Origin: Brumimicrobium sp041655765
GTDB taxonomy: Bacteria; Bacteroidota; Bacteroidia; Flavobacteriales_D; Crocinitomicaceae
Length of the DNA: 59,230 bases
Direction of reading: 5' to 3'
Assembly: GCA_041655765.1 (NCBI GenBank)
Contig: JBBAEU010000015.1
Location: 1 to 59,230, forward strand
Part shown: one piece after another, positions 1 through 8,643 of the stretch
How the letters are laid out: each line of letters starts with the position of its first letter
How positions within the stretch are numbered: position 1 is the first letter of the stretch
The notes under the pieces: model-generated
Told to the model about the DNA's origin: nothing
The model's database searches: none
What the model saw: only the letters and a program-made list of their open reading frames with translations
Made by a program: the position numbers and the translations under genes

Positions 1-63
1 ACTTTTGTCTTTTTTCAATTTTAGTATTTATGAATTTGACGACTCAAATTCTAAACGCGGGGG

Positions 64-93
64 CAAAGATAATTACTTAATTTTAATAAACAA
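64..93 (-). promoter_or_regulatory. Bacteroidetes promoter P1, firing left out of the window
   Basis: On the minus strand this reads TTG, exactly 19 bases, then TATCTTTG, a perfect match to the Bacteroidetes housekeeping promoter TTG-N19-TAnnTTTG. The start region just downstream is C-rich (GCCCCCGCG). No gene is visible between it and the left edge, so its target lies outside the window. It is the downstream member of a tandem pair. Confidence 0.75.
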
Positions 94-174
94 GAACTTT
101 TTGTAAAAAAAATAACTTTTAACAAAATTATGTGAAATAAAAAAATCAATGACATCCACTCGTTTGCGGGACGG

Positions 175-204
175 CAAAGATAGATAGCCTTTTTAATATA
201 ACAA
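175..204 (-). promoter_or_regulatory. Bacteroidetes promoter P2, tandem with P1
   Basis: A second perfect TTG-N19-TATCTTTG on the minus strand, 111 bases upstream of P1 and followed by GCCGTCCCGC. Identical -7 octamers and identical spacing in tandem suggest a strongly expressed target to the left, such as an rRNA, tRNA or ribosomal-protein operon; the target is inference. The rest of positions 1-282 holds no convincing gene. Confidence 0.75.
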
Positions 205-282
205 CTATTTTTGATGAAAGTTTTTAAATTTTTATTAAAACATCTATAACTATCTGTAAATACATGTTTTACGGATTGGACA

Positions 283-1899
283 TTAGAAGGATTTTCCAAA
301 AGTCCTTAAATATTTGACAAGGGTCAGTGCTGATAACAAGAAAAACACGAAAGTAAAGGTCCTTCCAATGATATCTCCATACATAATATAAAAAGTGGGT
401 TCTGAATTTAATTGGATTGTTTCAGCGAATGCATCCTTTTCCCAATACCTTGTTTGTTTTACCACATCTCCCCTTTGATTTATAATAGAGGAGATCCCAG
501 TATTTGCTGATCTTGCAACATATTTCCTTGTCTCTACTGCTCGAATTCTAGCAATTGTAGCATGTTGCTTATGTCCCGCTGTATTTTCCCACCAACCATC
601 ATTTGTTATAATAAATATTGCCTCTGCTCCTTTTCTTCCTTGCTTGCTAACAAAATCGCCATATACAGACTCATAACAAATAACGGGTGCAAAAGTAACC
701 CCATTTGCACCCATAACTTGTGGTTCTTCTTCTACGCCAAGTGTCCCTGAAGTACCTCCATTTTGGACAGAGAGTTCTTCTAAAAATGGGAACCACCTCG
801 TAAAAGGGACTTTCTCCACACCGAGTACTAATTCTGATTTATGGACAAAGGCTGGAGGTTCAGTTGTTGTCATTAAAACGGAAGTATTATAAAATTCTAC
901 AAACACTCCATCTCCGTACTCCCTCGTTGAAGGTCGTTTTTTTTCGTTAAATACTTTGTATGTTGAAGCACCTGTTAATAATGCGGGACCGTTCCATTCA
1001 TTAACTTTGCTTTGTAAATACTGCATCGACAAGCTATTTTGATAATTATCCTCATCAAATCCCATGGCTATTGCAGTTTCTGGAGCGAGAACGAAAGCTG
1101 TCTTATCCGTTAACAACTGTTCTGCGGGTAATACGAAATTATCCAGATGTTTTTTAAGCTCATTTGGGTCATTGGTAAACTTTTCATTATAAGGGTCAAT
1201 ATTCGGTTGAGTAACAACAACTTCAATTGGGTTATTGGTTTCTTCATAGGTGTAATACGTCCAAAGAGAAGTTAAAATCGGAATAAGCACAAATAATCCA
1301 GCAAGAATAATTAAAGGTGTTTGAACCTTAAAGGTTTCTTTCCGACACATCATGTTTGCAATGATTTTAAAGACAATAAGATTTACAATCAAAATCCATA
1401 ATGAACCTCCTAAGACACCAGTATAAGTGTACCATTGGATAATTTCTGGAACAACAGCAAACGTATTGCCCATTGTTAACCATGGCCAGCTAAGCTCCCA
1501 GTTAAAATGGATATATTCAAGACCAATCCAAAAAAAGAGAATCCCAATATACCCCTCTTTTTGTCCAACATATTTTTTTGTCCAATGAAAAAGCATAAAG
1601 ACAAATGTCATAATTAAACTATTTAACAGATAGGCTAATACTGCGGCAGCTTCTCCTCCAATAGAATAATAAATCCAATAAGACGCTCCTACATTATATA
1701 TAAGGAATGTAATGTAAGCATGTAGAAATATTTTTTTTGCTTTATATTTTTCTTTATATATGTTATGTTCGACAAGTAATAAGGGAACCCATGCAATAAA
1801 AACAAGGGGAAACAAACTTCCTGTATGAGGAAATGAGATAACCATTAATACACCACTTAATACACTAAGTAAATATCTTTGTAATCTAGATAACTTCAT
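283..1899 (-). CDS. lnt: Apolipoprotein N-acyltransferase
   Basis: Transfers the third acyl chain from phospholipid to the N-terminal cysteine of lipoproteins at the periplasmic face of the inner membrane. The 538-residue protein opens with about six hydrophobic helices (residues ~10-215), followed by a nitrilase-fold domain (~225-500) and a final membrane helix. The catalytic triad can be read: E274 in APETA, K354 in VHKSEL and C408 in VICYES. Length fits the family (about 510-550). It is alone on its transcript: the gene to its right ends 191 bases upstream, and a -7-like TATCTTTG lies at 2026-2033 on the minus strand but without a well-spaced TTG. Several lipoproteins in this window (ApbE, CzcB and others) would be its substrates. 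Confidence 0.93.
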   Translation of the reverse strand: MKLSRLQRYLLSVLSGVLMVISFPHTGSLFPLVFIAWVPLLLVEHNIYKEKYKAKKIFLHAYITFLIYNVGASYWIYYSIGGEAAAVLAYLLNSLIMTFVFMLFHWTKKYVGQKEGYIGILFFWIGLEYIHFNWELSWPWLTMGNTFAVVPEIIQWYTYTGVLGGSLWILIVNLIVFKIIANMMCRKETFKVQTPLIILAGLFVLIPILTSLWTYYTYEETNNPIEVVVTQPNIDPYNEKFTNDPNELKKHLDNFVLPAEQLLTDKTAFVLAPETAIAMGFDEDNYQNSLSMQYLQSKVNEWNGPALLTGASTYKVFNEKKRPSTREYGDGVFVEFYNTSVLMTTTEPPAFVHKSELVLGVEKVPFTRWFPFLEELSVQNGGTSGTLGVEEEPQVMGANGVTFAPVICYESVYGDFVSKQGRKGAEAIFIITNDGWWENTAGHKQHATIARIRAVETRKYVARSANTGISSIINQRGDVVKQTRYWEKDAFAETIQLNSEPTFYIMYGDIIGRTFTFVFFLLSALTLVKYLRTFGKSF

Positions 1900-2090
1900 A
1901 ATCTACTTTTAAAACTTCAATCTAACTTCATACAATTTTTGAGGTAACCCTAAGGTATATTTTTATTCATTATAGTGTATGGAACAATTCAAAATTGTAA
2001 ATACGTTGTGAAGATAATAATATTACAAAGATAAATGGCTGCATCCTATAAATTATCCAACAAATTATATATAAAAGAAAAGATATAAGT

Positions 2091-4466
2091 TTATCTAAGA
2101 AGGTTTATGTGCCCTACTTTAATTTGTTCTACTCCAGGCTCATTTACGGTTGAATAAATCATTTTCCATAGGTAAGTACCATCCTTTGCAAGTCTATGCC
2201 CGTAAGTTCCATCCCATTCAAAATCTTTATCAAAAGCTTCAAAAATAAGTTCCCCCCATCTGTCAAAGATTTTAATTTCAAATTTTTCAATACCGATTGT
2301 ACTTATTGAGAATGTATTGTTGTAGCTATTTCCATCCGGAGTAAATGTATTTGGGACATAGAGATATACTTCTTCTTGAATGATAATTAATTTAGTAATT
2401 GTGTCTTTACATCCTTTTCGATCTGTTGCAATCAAAGTAACTTCATAACTACCTTCTTCTTTATATGTGTTATTGGGATGAATTAATGTTGAAGTTTGTC
2501 CATCGCCAAAATCCCATTCATAGATAATGCCACCTTCTGTTAAGTTTTGGAAGGTAACTGGAATTCCAATAAATTCGGGGTTATCAAAAAACTCAAAATC
2601 TGCAATCGGTTGAATCACCTTCACAAGAGTACTTGTTGCGACTTGAAAAGTTTGACAATCATCTTTAACAATTACGTGGTATCTTGTATCCTCGTCGGGA
2701 CTTACCCAAATACTTTGCGTAGTATCTCCAGTTTCTACCCAATAATAATAGTAATCACCAAATCCACCTATACCTGACACGGTTAATTCAATAGAATCTC
2801 CTGGACATATACTATAAACAGGTATTATATCCAATAATAAAGGATCACTCAATATATGAATTGTCATTTCTGCGGTTTGAACTTCACCACAATGATCGGT
2901 TACTTCTACGTAATAGGTAGTAGTTTCACTTGGTAAAACTTCTAGACTATCGTCAATACCAATGATTGTTCCTTCTTCGTTTGTCCATACATAAGAGAAC
3001 ATTCCTGAACCACCGGAAGGTGTTACATAAATAACATTAGGGATATAAGGACAATCTTCAAAGATATCCTCTGTAATATCAAGAGTTATTGGGTCATAAA
3101 CAGGTACAGTTACTTCTGCCGAAGTTGTTGCAGTTTCATTTAGACACTCATCTGTAACACTAACAGTATAAGTTGTTGTTACAGATGGTGATACGTTTAT
3201 TGTAGGAGTTGTTTCGCCGGTACTCCATAAATATGAATATTCACCTCCACCACCTGTTGCAGTTGGGATTAACTCAATGGGCTCACCTGGGCATAAAAGT
3301 GACTGATTATTCAGGGTAATTTCAACTGGGTCAACTGGTTTTATATAGAGCTCAACATATTGAAATTGGTCATTTCCACAAGCATCTTTAATTTCAAACT
3401 CGAGTAATAAATCTACTACCCCAACTAAAGCAGGATTATATAAAGCATCAATTGTAAAAGTTTTTACTGATTCTCCAGGTTGGAAAGTTATGCTTGTAGG
3501 TAAACTTGAATGATCGATATTCTCAATTGAAGTTCCTGTAAAATTGATAGGAATTGTTAATGCCTCATTAATTTTATTTCCTGAGCGTTTAATTGTAACG
3601 ATAGCGCTAGTGCAGTTTTGAGCCATGGTTTGGCCATCACCATAAGGATTACTTGTCAATTCATAAGACACCTGAACAGGCTGTTCACTATTCAAACTAT
3701 TTTTTTCTAGAAAAATTCCAGAATCCCAAACAGGATCACTTACATCGGCAATAGCAATAACGAGGTGATATTTTTCTCCACATTGCACCTTAGACCATGC
3801 TGTTAAAGACTTTGTATATCCGTCATATTGAATATACCTTGAATTCTGGTTATATGGAGATTGCGTACCATTTCCATTTGCTTGATAATAAGCTGAATTA
3901 GAATTGTGATTTACGTTATTAATGGTAACTGGTTGGCTAGTACCTGGTATAGTTGCCATATTTTTTGTTCCAGAAATCCCAGGTCCTGAAATAAAGAACG
4001 CAAACACATCATTAAATTCTGAACCAACATATTCAGGGTATTCTTCAGAGGCAAAAATATAGTTAAAACCGATTGAATCTGCTAAAGGAATAAAGTCAAA
4101 CTCTAAAACAGACGCATTAAAAGTTGGGTTTCCGACTAGGCTAGTAAGTGGTGGATAACCTCCTTTTCCATTGTCTAACCCTGCGTCTGGCCGATTATTA
4201 GGTCCATGTGGTCCGTCTGGACTATTATGAATTGTACCTGTTGTTATAATAATTCCTTCGTTAATCCCAAAATTATTAACATTTGTTGCATTGAACGTTC
4301 CAATGGCTTGAGGGGAACCTGAAAAACTAACATTTGATACTTCTACACCTTGACCTAATAAGACATTCTGAACAAGTTGAGTTGGGCTCATTCCTCCAGA
4401 AGTTTGTAACTGCCCTATTGTTGGTAGAGAGATTAATAGTAAAAATATTTGAAATATATGTTTCAT
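2091..4466 (-). CDS. Choice-of-anchor L surface protein with T9SS type B sorting domain
   Basis: Exported cell-surface protein of 791 residues. A signal peptide (residues 1-18, ending in IGQ) precedes a choice-of-anchor L domain (~25-280, with FDFIPLADSIGFNYIFASEEYPE-like core). Three or so Ig/SprB-like beta repeats follow (~380-650, each with a WSTG/WTNEEG/WVETG strand) and then a PKD domain (~655-700, YEWDFGDGQTS). The last ~85 residues are the gliding-motility-associated C-terminal domain used as a type B T9SS signal (FTPDG, FDRWGELIFE, WDGT). The protein is secreted by the type IX system; its ligand or adhesion target cannot be told from sequence. It is monocistronic, with no partner PorP/SprF gene next to it, unlike the second type B protein in this window. 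Confidence 0.9.
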   Translation of the reverse strand: MKHIFQIFLLLISLPTIGQLQTSGGMSPTQLVQNVLLGQGVEVSNVSFSGSPQAIGTFNATNVNNFGINEGIIITTGTIHNSPDGPHGPNNRPDAGLDNGKGGYPPLTSLVGNPTFNASVLEFDFIPLADSIGFNYIFASEEYPEYVGSEFNDVFAFFISGPGISGTKNMATIPGTSQPVTINNVNHNSNSAYYQANGNGTQSPYNQNSRYIQYDGYTKSLTAWSKVQCGEKYHLVIAIADVSDPVWDSGIFLEKNSLNSEQPVQVSYELTSNPYGDGQTMAQNCTSAIVTIKRSGNKINEALTIPINFTGTSIENIDHSSLPTSITFQPGESVKTFTIDALYNPALVGVVDLLLEFEIKDACGNDQFQYVELYIKPVDPVEITLNNQSLLCPGEPIELIPTATGGGGEYSYLWSTGETTPTINVSPSVTTTYTVSVTDECLNETATTSAEVTVPVYDPITLDITEDIFEDCPYIPNVIYVTPSGGSGMFSYVWTNEEGTIIGIDDSLEVLPSETTTYYVEVTDHCGEVQTAEMTIHILSDPLLLDIIPVYSICPGDSIELTVSGIGGFGDYYYYWVETGDTTQSIWVSPDEDTRYHVIVKDDCQTFQVATSTLVKVIQPIADFEFFDNPEFIGIPVTFQNLTEGGIIYEWDFGDGQTSTLIHPNNTYKEEGSYEVTLIATDRKGCKDTITKLIIIQEEVYLYVPNTFTPDGNSYNNTFSISTIGIEKFEIKIFDRWGELIFEAFDKDFEWDGTYGHRLAKDGTYLWKMIYSTVNEPGVEQIKVGHINLLR

Positions 4467-4651
4467 TCACAATATATAACGATTAAAATCAAGTTTAGTT
4501 GTCTTTTAGTTCATTAAACAACAATAAATGCGCCAAAATTTTCAATCTATATAAAAATATTTTTTTATCCTTAAATTTTCAATGTAATTCAATTATAATT
4601 AATCTTTTAATTGGCTTAATATGAAAGTGTAAAGATATGAATAATAATAAA

Positions 4652-4685
4652 AAAACGGGATTTCAACAAATAAAAATCCCGTTTT
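4652..4685 (-). terminator. Terminator after gapdh (bidirectional shape)
   Basis: A 12-bp perfect stem (AAAACGGGATTT / AAATCCCGTTTT) with a 10-base loop. On the minus strand it is followed by a run of T, which suits termination of gapdh, whose stop lies 51 bases upstream. The remaining bases of the 4467-4735 gap are AT-rich and show nothing else. Confidence 0.85.
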
Positions 4686-4735
4686 AAATTTATTTTATTT
4701 AGACAGTAGAGTGATAACGTCTAAATTATTTAAAA

Positions 4736-6190
4736 TTAATAATAAATTAATCTTCTTACTTTTGCTACGTATTTAGCTAAACGAATAACTTGTTTGGTAT
4801 AACCAAATTCGTTATCGTACCAAGTATAGAGGACAACATTTTTCTTATCATTAGAAACCAAAGTGGAAGGAGAGTCGAAAACCGAACAACAAGTATTTCC
4901 GATTATATCATTTGAGACCATTTCGTCATCAACAGAGTAATATATTTGGTTAATTAATTTACCATTCAATGCTTCTTCTTTAATAGCTTTATTGATTTCT
5001 TCGACATTAACTTCTCGTCCTAATTCCAGTGAAAGAATTGCTAAAGACCCATTTGGAGTTGGTACACGCACAGCGTTTGCAGTCAATTTCCCGTCCAGAT
5101 CTGGAATTACTTTTGTAACTGCTTTTCCTGCTCCGGTAGAAGTGATTACCATGTTAATAGCAGCTGAGCGTCCTCTACGGGGTTTTTTGTGCATATTATC
5201 CAATAAATTTTGGTCGTTTGTATAAGCGTGAATTGTTTCGACATGACCTTTCACCACACCAAATTTATCATTTACCACTTTCAATATTGGAGAAATAGCA
5301 TTTGTGGTACAAGAAGCCGCAGAGAAAATCTTTTGTTTTTCTAAGTCTAAATCTTCTTGATTAATTCCGTAAACAATATTTGGGATTCCTTTTCCAGGCG
5401 CAGTTAAAATCACTCTTGAAACACCTTTCGACTGCAAATGTCTTTCTAAAGATTCTTTATCATTAAAGACTCCAGTGTTATCAATAACCAAAGCGTTATT
5501 GATTCCGTATTCTGTATAATCAATATCTTCAGGATTTTTTGCTTCAATCATTTGTACGCTCATCCCATTAATTCGCATTACTTTTGATTCAACATCTAAC
5601 TCAACACTTCCATCAAAAGCGCCATGGACAGAGTCATTTCTTAATAATGCCGCACGTTTTTCAAGAATTACAGGATCGGTATTACGTGTAACAATTGCTC
5701 TGAGTCTTAGTTGTTGACCTTTTCCTGCTTGTTTAATTAATTCTCTGGCAGCCAATCGTCCAATACGACCGAATCCGTATAAAACAACATCACGTGGATT
5801 CATTTTAAACTTATCAGGTCCAATAAAATCTCTTAATTTATCCTTTAAAAAAGCAACTTGATTATCATTGTAGTTCTCTTTTTCTTGCGAATACTCATAA
5901 GCTAATCGTCCTATATCAAGTTTTGAAGGCGCCAAATCTATTGTAGTCAATGCTTTAGCCAATGAAGATGATACGTCAATATCAACAGGTTTACCGATAA
6001 CACTAAGTGCATATTTATGCAAATTCAAAATCTCGGCAACAGATAAATCAACAAGGTGATTTCTAAAAAAAACCAGTTCTACTCCTTTTTCGTACAAAAG
6101 TTGTCCTGTCATACTAGAAAGTCTTACTGCAGCTCTTTCTCTTTTTACGTGAGCGTCTAGATGCTCTTCAAATCCAATTAAGGTGCTCAT
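4736..6190 (-). CDS. gap: Glyceraldehyde-3-phosphate dehydrogenase, long form
   Basis: Oxidises and phosphorylates glyceraldehyde-3-phosphate to 1,3-bisphosphoglycerate, or runs in reverse in gluconeogenesis. It has 484 residues, whereas the classic enzyme has about 335. The extra ~130 N-terminal residues (FEEHLDAHVKRERAAVRL...) are alpha-helical in character, as in a long subfamily common in Bacteroidetes. The Rossmann start is GFGRIGR (139-145) and the catalytic cysteine is C294 in SAASCTTNAI. The end of strand beta-2 reads AIVTRNTDP, where NAD-specific enzymes normally have an Asp, so NADP use is possible (inference). It lies just downstream of rpoD but a hairpin terminator separates them, so it probably has its own promoter in the short A/T-rich gap. 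Confidence 0.93.
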   Translation of the reverse strand: MSTLIGFEEHLDAHVKRERAAVRLSSMTGQLLYEKGVELVFFRNHLVDLSVAEILNLHKYALSVIGKPVDIDVSSSLAKALTTIDLAPSKLDIGRLAYEYSQEKENYNDNQVAFLKDKLRDFIGPDKFKMNPRDVVLYGFGRIGRLAARELIKQAGKGQQLRLRAIVTRNTDPVILEKRAALLRNDSVHGAFDGSVELDVESKVMRINGMSVQMIEAKNPEDIDYTEYGINNALVIDNTGVFNDKESLERHLQSKGVSRVILTAPGKGIPNIVYGINQEDLDLEKQKIFSAASCTTNAISPILKVVNDKFGVVKGHVETIHAYTNDQNLLDNMHKKPRRGRSAAINMVITSTGAGKAVTKVIPDLDGKLTANAVRVPTPNGSLAILSLELGREVNVEEINKAIKEEALNGKLINQIYYSVDDEMVSNDIIGNTCCSVFDSPSTLVSNDKKNVVLYTWYDNEFGYTKQVIRLAKYVAKVRRLIYY

Positions 6191-6236
6191 TCTTATAATA
6201 TATATTAGTTATTATTTTCCTTTAAATTTAAAAATA

Positions 6237-6262
6237 AAAAAGGCCACCAAAACAGGCAGCCT
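6237..6262 (-). terminator. Terminator after rpoD
   Basis: On the minus strand GGCTGCC, a six-base loop and GGTGGCC form a 7-bp stem (two G-U pairs), followed by TTTTTT. It lies eight bases after the rpoD stop and before the gapdh start. Confidence 0.8.
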
Positions 6263-6269
6263 AAAATAT

Positions 6270-7136
6270 CTATCCCAAATAAGCTTTAAGGAGCTTATTT
6301 CGAGAGGTGTGTCTAAGTCTTCTTATTGCTTTTTCTTTAATTTGTCTGACTCTTTCCCTAGTAAGGTTGAATTTAGAGCCAATTTCTTCTAAGGTCAATC
6401 CATGATTCATACCAATACCAAAGAACAATCTAATAATTTCTCTTTCTTTATCTGTTAAAGTAGATAAAGATCTTTCAATTTCTTTTTGTAAAGATTCTGC
6501 CATCAAGAAAGAATCCGCTTTTGGAGAGTCTCCATTTGCGATAACATCCATCAAAGTTCCACCGTCATCGTTTGTAGAAAGCGGTGCATCCATAGAGACG
6601 TGTCTTCCAGAGACCCTGATACTTTCTTTAATTTTGTGCTCAGGAACTTCTAAGGCTTCTGCCAATTCTTCAGCTGAAGGTGGGCGTTCAAATTCTTGTT
6701 CCAAACGAGAGAATGCTTTATTAATTTTATTTAGTGACCCAACTTGATTTAGGGGCAATCTAACAATACGTGCTTGTTCCGCTAAGGCTGATAATATAGA
6801 TTGTCTAATCCACCAAACTGCATAAGAAATAAACTTAAACCCTCTAGTTTCGTCGAATTTTTGAGCAGCTTTAATCAATCCTAAATTTCCTTCATTAATT
6901 AAATCTGGAAGCGTTAATCCTTGGTTTTGATATTGCTTCGCAACAGAAACAACAAAACGCAAGTTTGCTTTTGTTAACTTCTCTAATGCTTGTTGGTCTC
7001 CTTGTTTGATTCTCTTTGCTAATTCAACTTCTTCTTCAGCAGTAATAAGTTCTTCTTTTCCAATATCTTGTAGGTATTTGTCAAGAGATTGACTTTCACG
7101 GTTAGTGATTGATTTTGTAATTTTAAGCTGTCTCAT
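6270..7136 (-). CDS. rpoD: Primary sigma factor RpoD/SigA
   Basis: Housekeeping sigma-70 that directs RNA polymerase to promoters such as the TTG-N19-TAnnTTTG sites in this window. The 288-residue protein is the short Bacteroidetes form lacking region 1.1. Region 1.2 is near residues 15-50. Region 2 (~60-130) carries LPDLINEGNLGL and FISYAVWWIRQSI. Region 3 (~135-200) follows, and region 4 (~215-285) holds the helix-turn-helix LTLEEIGSKFNLTRERVRQI. Its own promoter is a perfect consensus 45 bases upstream of the start, so it may be autoregulated. Confidence 0.96.
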   Translation of the reverse strand: MRQLKITKSITNRESQSLDKYLQDIGKEELITAEEEVELAKRIKQGDQQALEKLTKANLRFVVSVAKQYQNQGLTLPDLINEGNLGLIKAAQKFDETRGFKFISYAVWWIRQSILSALAEQARIVRLPLNQVGSLNKINKAFSRLEQEFERPPSAEELAEALEVPEHKIKESIRVSGRHVSMDAPLSTNDDGGTLMDVIANGDSPKADSFLMAESLQKEIERSLSTLTDKEREIIRLFFGIGMNHGLTLEEIGSKFNLTRERVRQIKEKAIRRLRHTSRNKLLKAYLG

Positions 7137-7180
7137 GTTTATATTTGAATAAAATAATTTGAAAAATTATAATGCATTTG

Positions 7181-7210
7181 CAAATTTAAAGCAATAAAAC
7201 CATTATACAA
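7181..7210 (-). promoter_or_regulatory. rpoD promoter
   Basis: The minus strand reads TTG, 19 bases, TAAATTTG, a perfect Bacteroidetes consensus, placed about 45 bases upstream of the rpoD start codon. Confidence 0.8.
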
Positions 7211-7277
7211 AATATATCTTTCAACATTTTTTTTCATGAAAGAAAAAGCATTGATTTTATTACTTTTTACTATATTT

Positions 7278-7514
7278 TTATCTTAACTTATCGTTGTCTT
7301 TTGACTCATCTCTTTTTTTGAGCGTTTTTTTCGACCAATATCGAGCCAAGATAATTCCAACAATAACTGCAACCGTAATCAACATATATTTTGGCGACGA
7401 CCACAGATCAATATATTTCTTATTATCTTGTTGATGAATTTCTCTTGGTGTTTGCGCAAGAGCAGTCATATTGATAATCAATACCCAAATAAATGTAAAA
7501 ATCTTATTCTTCAT
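7278..7514 (-). CDS. Small membrane protein, unknown function
   Basis: A 78-residue protein I do not recognise. It has a signal peptide (residues ~1-20, ending TALAQ), a short polar periplasmic stretch (TPREIHQQDNKKYIDLW), one membrane helix (~42-62, YMLITVAVIVGIILARYW) and a basic cytoplasmic tail rich in K, R and D. The layout resembles small CcmD-type proteins of Bacteroidetes, but the CcmD core motif is not evident. It starts 16 bases after the apbE stop, so the two are probably co-transcribed and may work together at the inner membrane. Confidence 0.7.
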   Translation of the reverse strand: MKNKIFTFIWVLIINMTALAQTPREIHQQDNKKYIDLWSSPKYMLITVAVIVGIILARYWSKKTLKKRDESKDNDKLR

Positions 7515-7530
7515 ATCTAAAATTTTAATT

Positions 7531-8643
7531 TTATTTATCGAGGATGTACATTAACATTCCATCTGTATATGCTCTTGCAATTCGCCCATCCTCTTGTTTA
7601 AACAAAAAGTATGCATCAATGTTTAAATCAGTTGCATTTTCTATAATTCTAAGTGCACTATCTACACCAACGACCATAAACGAAGTCGCTAAAGCATCAG
7701 CCGTTGCAACATCATCAGCAATTACTGTTGCACTCAAAATATTAGTGTTAACTGGTTGACCTTTAACTGGATCAATCGTATGACCAAAAACTTCACCATT
7801 TAATTCATAAAAATCTCGATAATTACCTGAAGTTGCCAATGCTTTATTGGTAATCTCAATGTAATTTTCAATTGGTCGTTTTTCACCATCGTTTAAACCT
7901 GTATTAGAAATAATAGGTTCGTCTATTCCAATTAACCATTTAGAATTTCTATCATTTAGTCCTTTTACCTTTAATTCTCCGCCAATTTCTACATAATAGT
8001 TTTTCTGTCCCCTTTGCTCAAGAAGAGCTGCCAATTCATCTACAGCTTGACCTTTAGCGATAGCGTTGAAAATCAATTCGTAACGCTCATCAGTTTTGCT
8101 TAAGATTCCGTCTTTGTATGTATAAATATTTCCTTCTGAAAAACCGACAAAAGCAAGGACGCTATCGATTTGTTGTTGACTAGGAACTTTTTGGTCCACT
8201 TCAATCATTTTCCACAGTTCAACAATTGGAAAAACTGAAGGGTCAAAAGAACCATTAGTCATCTGATATAATTTTTGGCTCAGCTCAAAACAAGGTTGAA
8301 AATACTTGGTTTTGTTCAAATCTATTGCAGTTGATTTTTGATTAAACTCATTAATTAATGAAGTTGGGACATAAGTAGAAAGCTCATGATTAAATTCATC
8401 AAAAAAAGCATCTATTTCTTTGGGAGAAATAAACAAAGAATCATCAGGTGTCTTTACAATAAGATAAGTACCCAAAGCGTTGCCTTCGATAGTGTTTTCA
8501 TTGTTGTACCAAGCATTATCTGTATTCTGGAATAAAGAATTATCATCAATCTCAGAAGATGTTTCTTGTGAACAAGAAAGCAACATTAATCCTATAATGA
8601 ATGCACTAATAATTCTTTTTAAGATTTGCATTTTCTGTACCAT
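7531..8643 (-). CDS. apbE: FAD:protein FMN transferase (ApbE), lipoprotein
   Basis: Attaches FMN covalently from FAD to Thr/Ser of target flavoproteins in the periplasm, using Mg2+. The 370-residue protein has a lipoprotein signal with lipobox LMLLSC. ApbE hallmarks are present: GSFDPSVFP, IFNAIAKGQAVDEL, YYVEIGGELK, SGNYRDFYE, FGHTIDPVKGQPV and the metal-site DDVATADALATSF. The called ATG is at 8643; an ATG four codons later gives a cleaner signal peptide. It overlaps the end of the upstream TPR gene by 38 bases, implying translational coupling. No FMN-acceptor protein such as NqrB/C or RnfG is encoded in the window, so its client is unknown. Confidence 0.92.
   Translation of the reverse strand: MVQKMQILKRIISAFIIGLMLLSCSQETSSEIDDNSLFQNTDNAWYNNENTIEGNALGTYLIVKTPDDSLFISPKEIDAFFDEFNHELSTYVPTSLINEFNQKSTAIDLNKTKYFQPCFELSQKLYQMTNGSFDPSVFPIVELWKMIEVDQKVPSQQQIDSVLAFVGFSEGNIYTYKDGILSKTDERYELIFNAIAKGQAVDELAALLEQRGQKNYYVEIGGELKVKGLNDRNSKWLIGIDEPIISNTGLNDGEKRPIENYIEITNKALATSGNYRDFYELNGEVFGHTIDPVKGQPVNTNILSATVIADDVATADALATSFMVVGVDSALRIIENATDLNIDAYFLFKQEDGRIARAYTDGMLMYILDK

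Noticed and set aside
51..299. Open frame of 82 codons on the minus strand at the left edge
   Set aside because: It runs through two perfect promoter sequences, overlaps the end of lnt and has no protein-like features.
7278..7514. Small membrane protein as CcmD (cytochrome c maturation)
   Set aside because: Topology is similar, but the core motif and ccm neighbours are absent.
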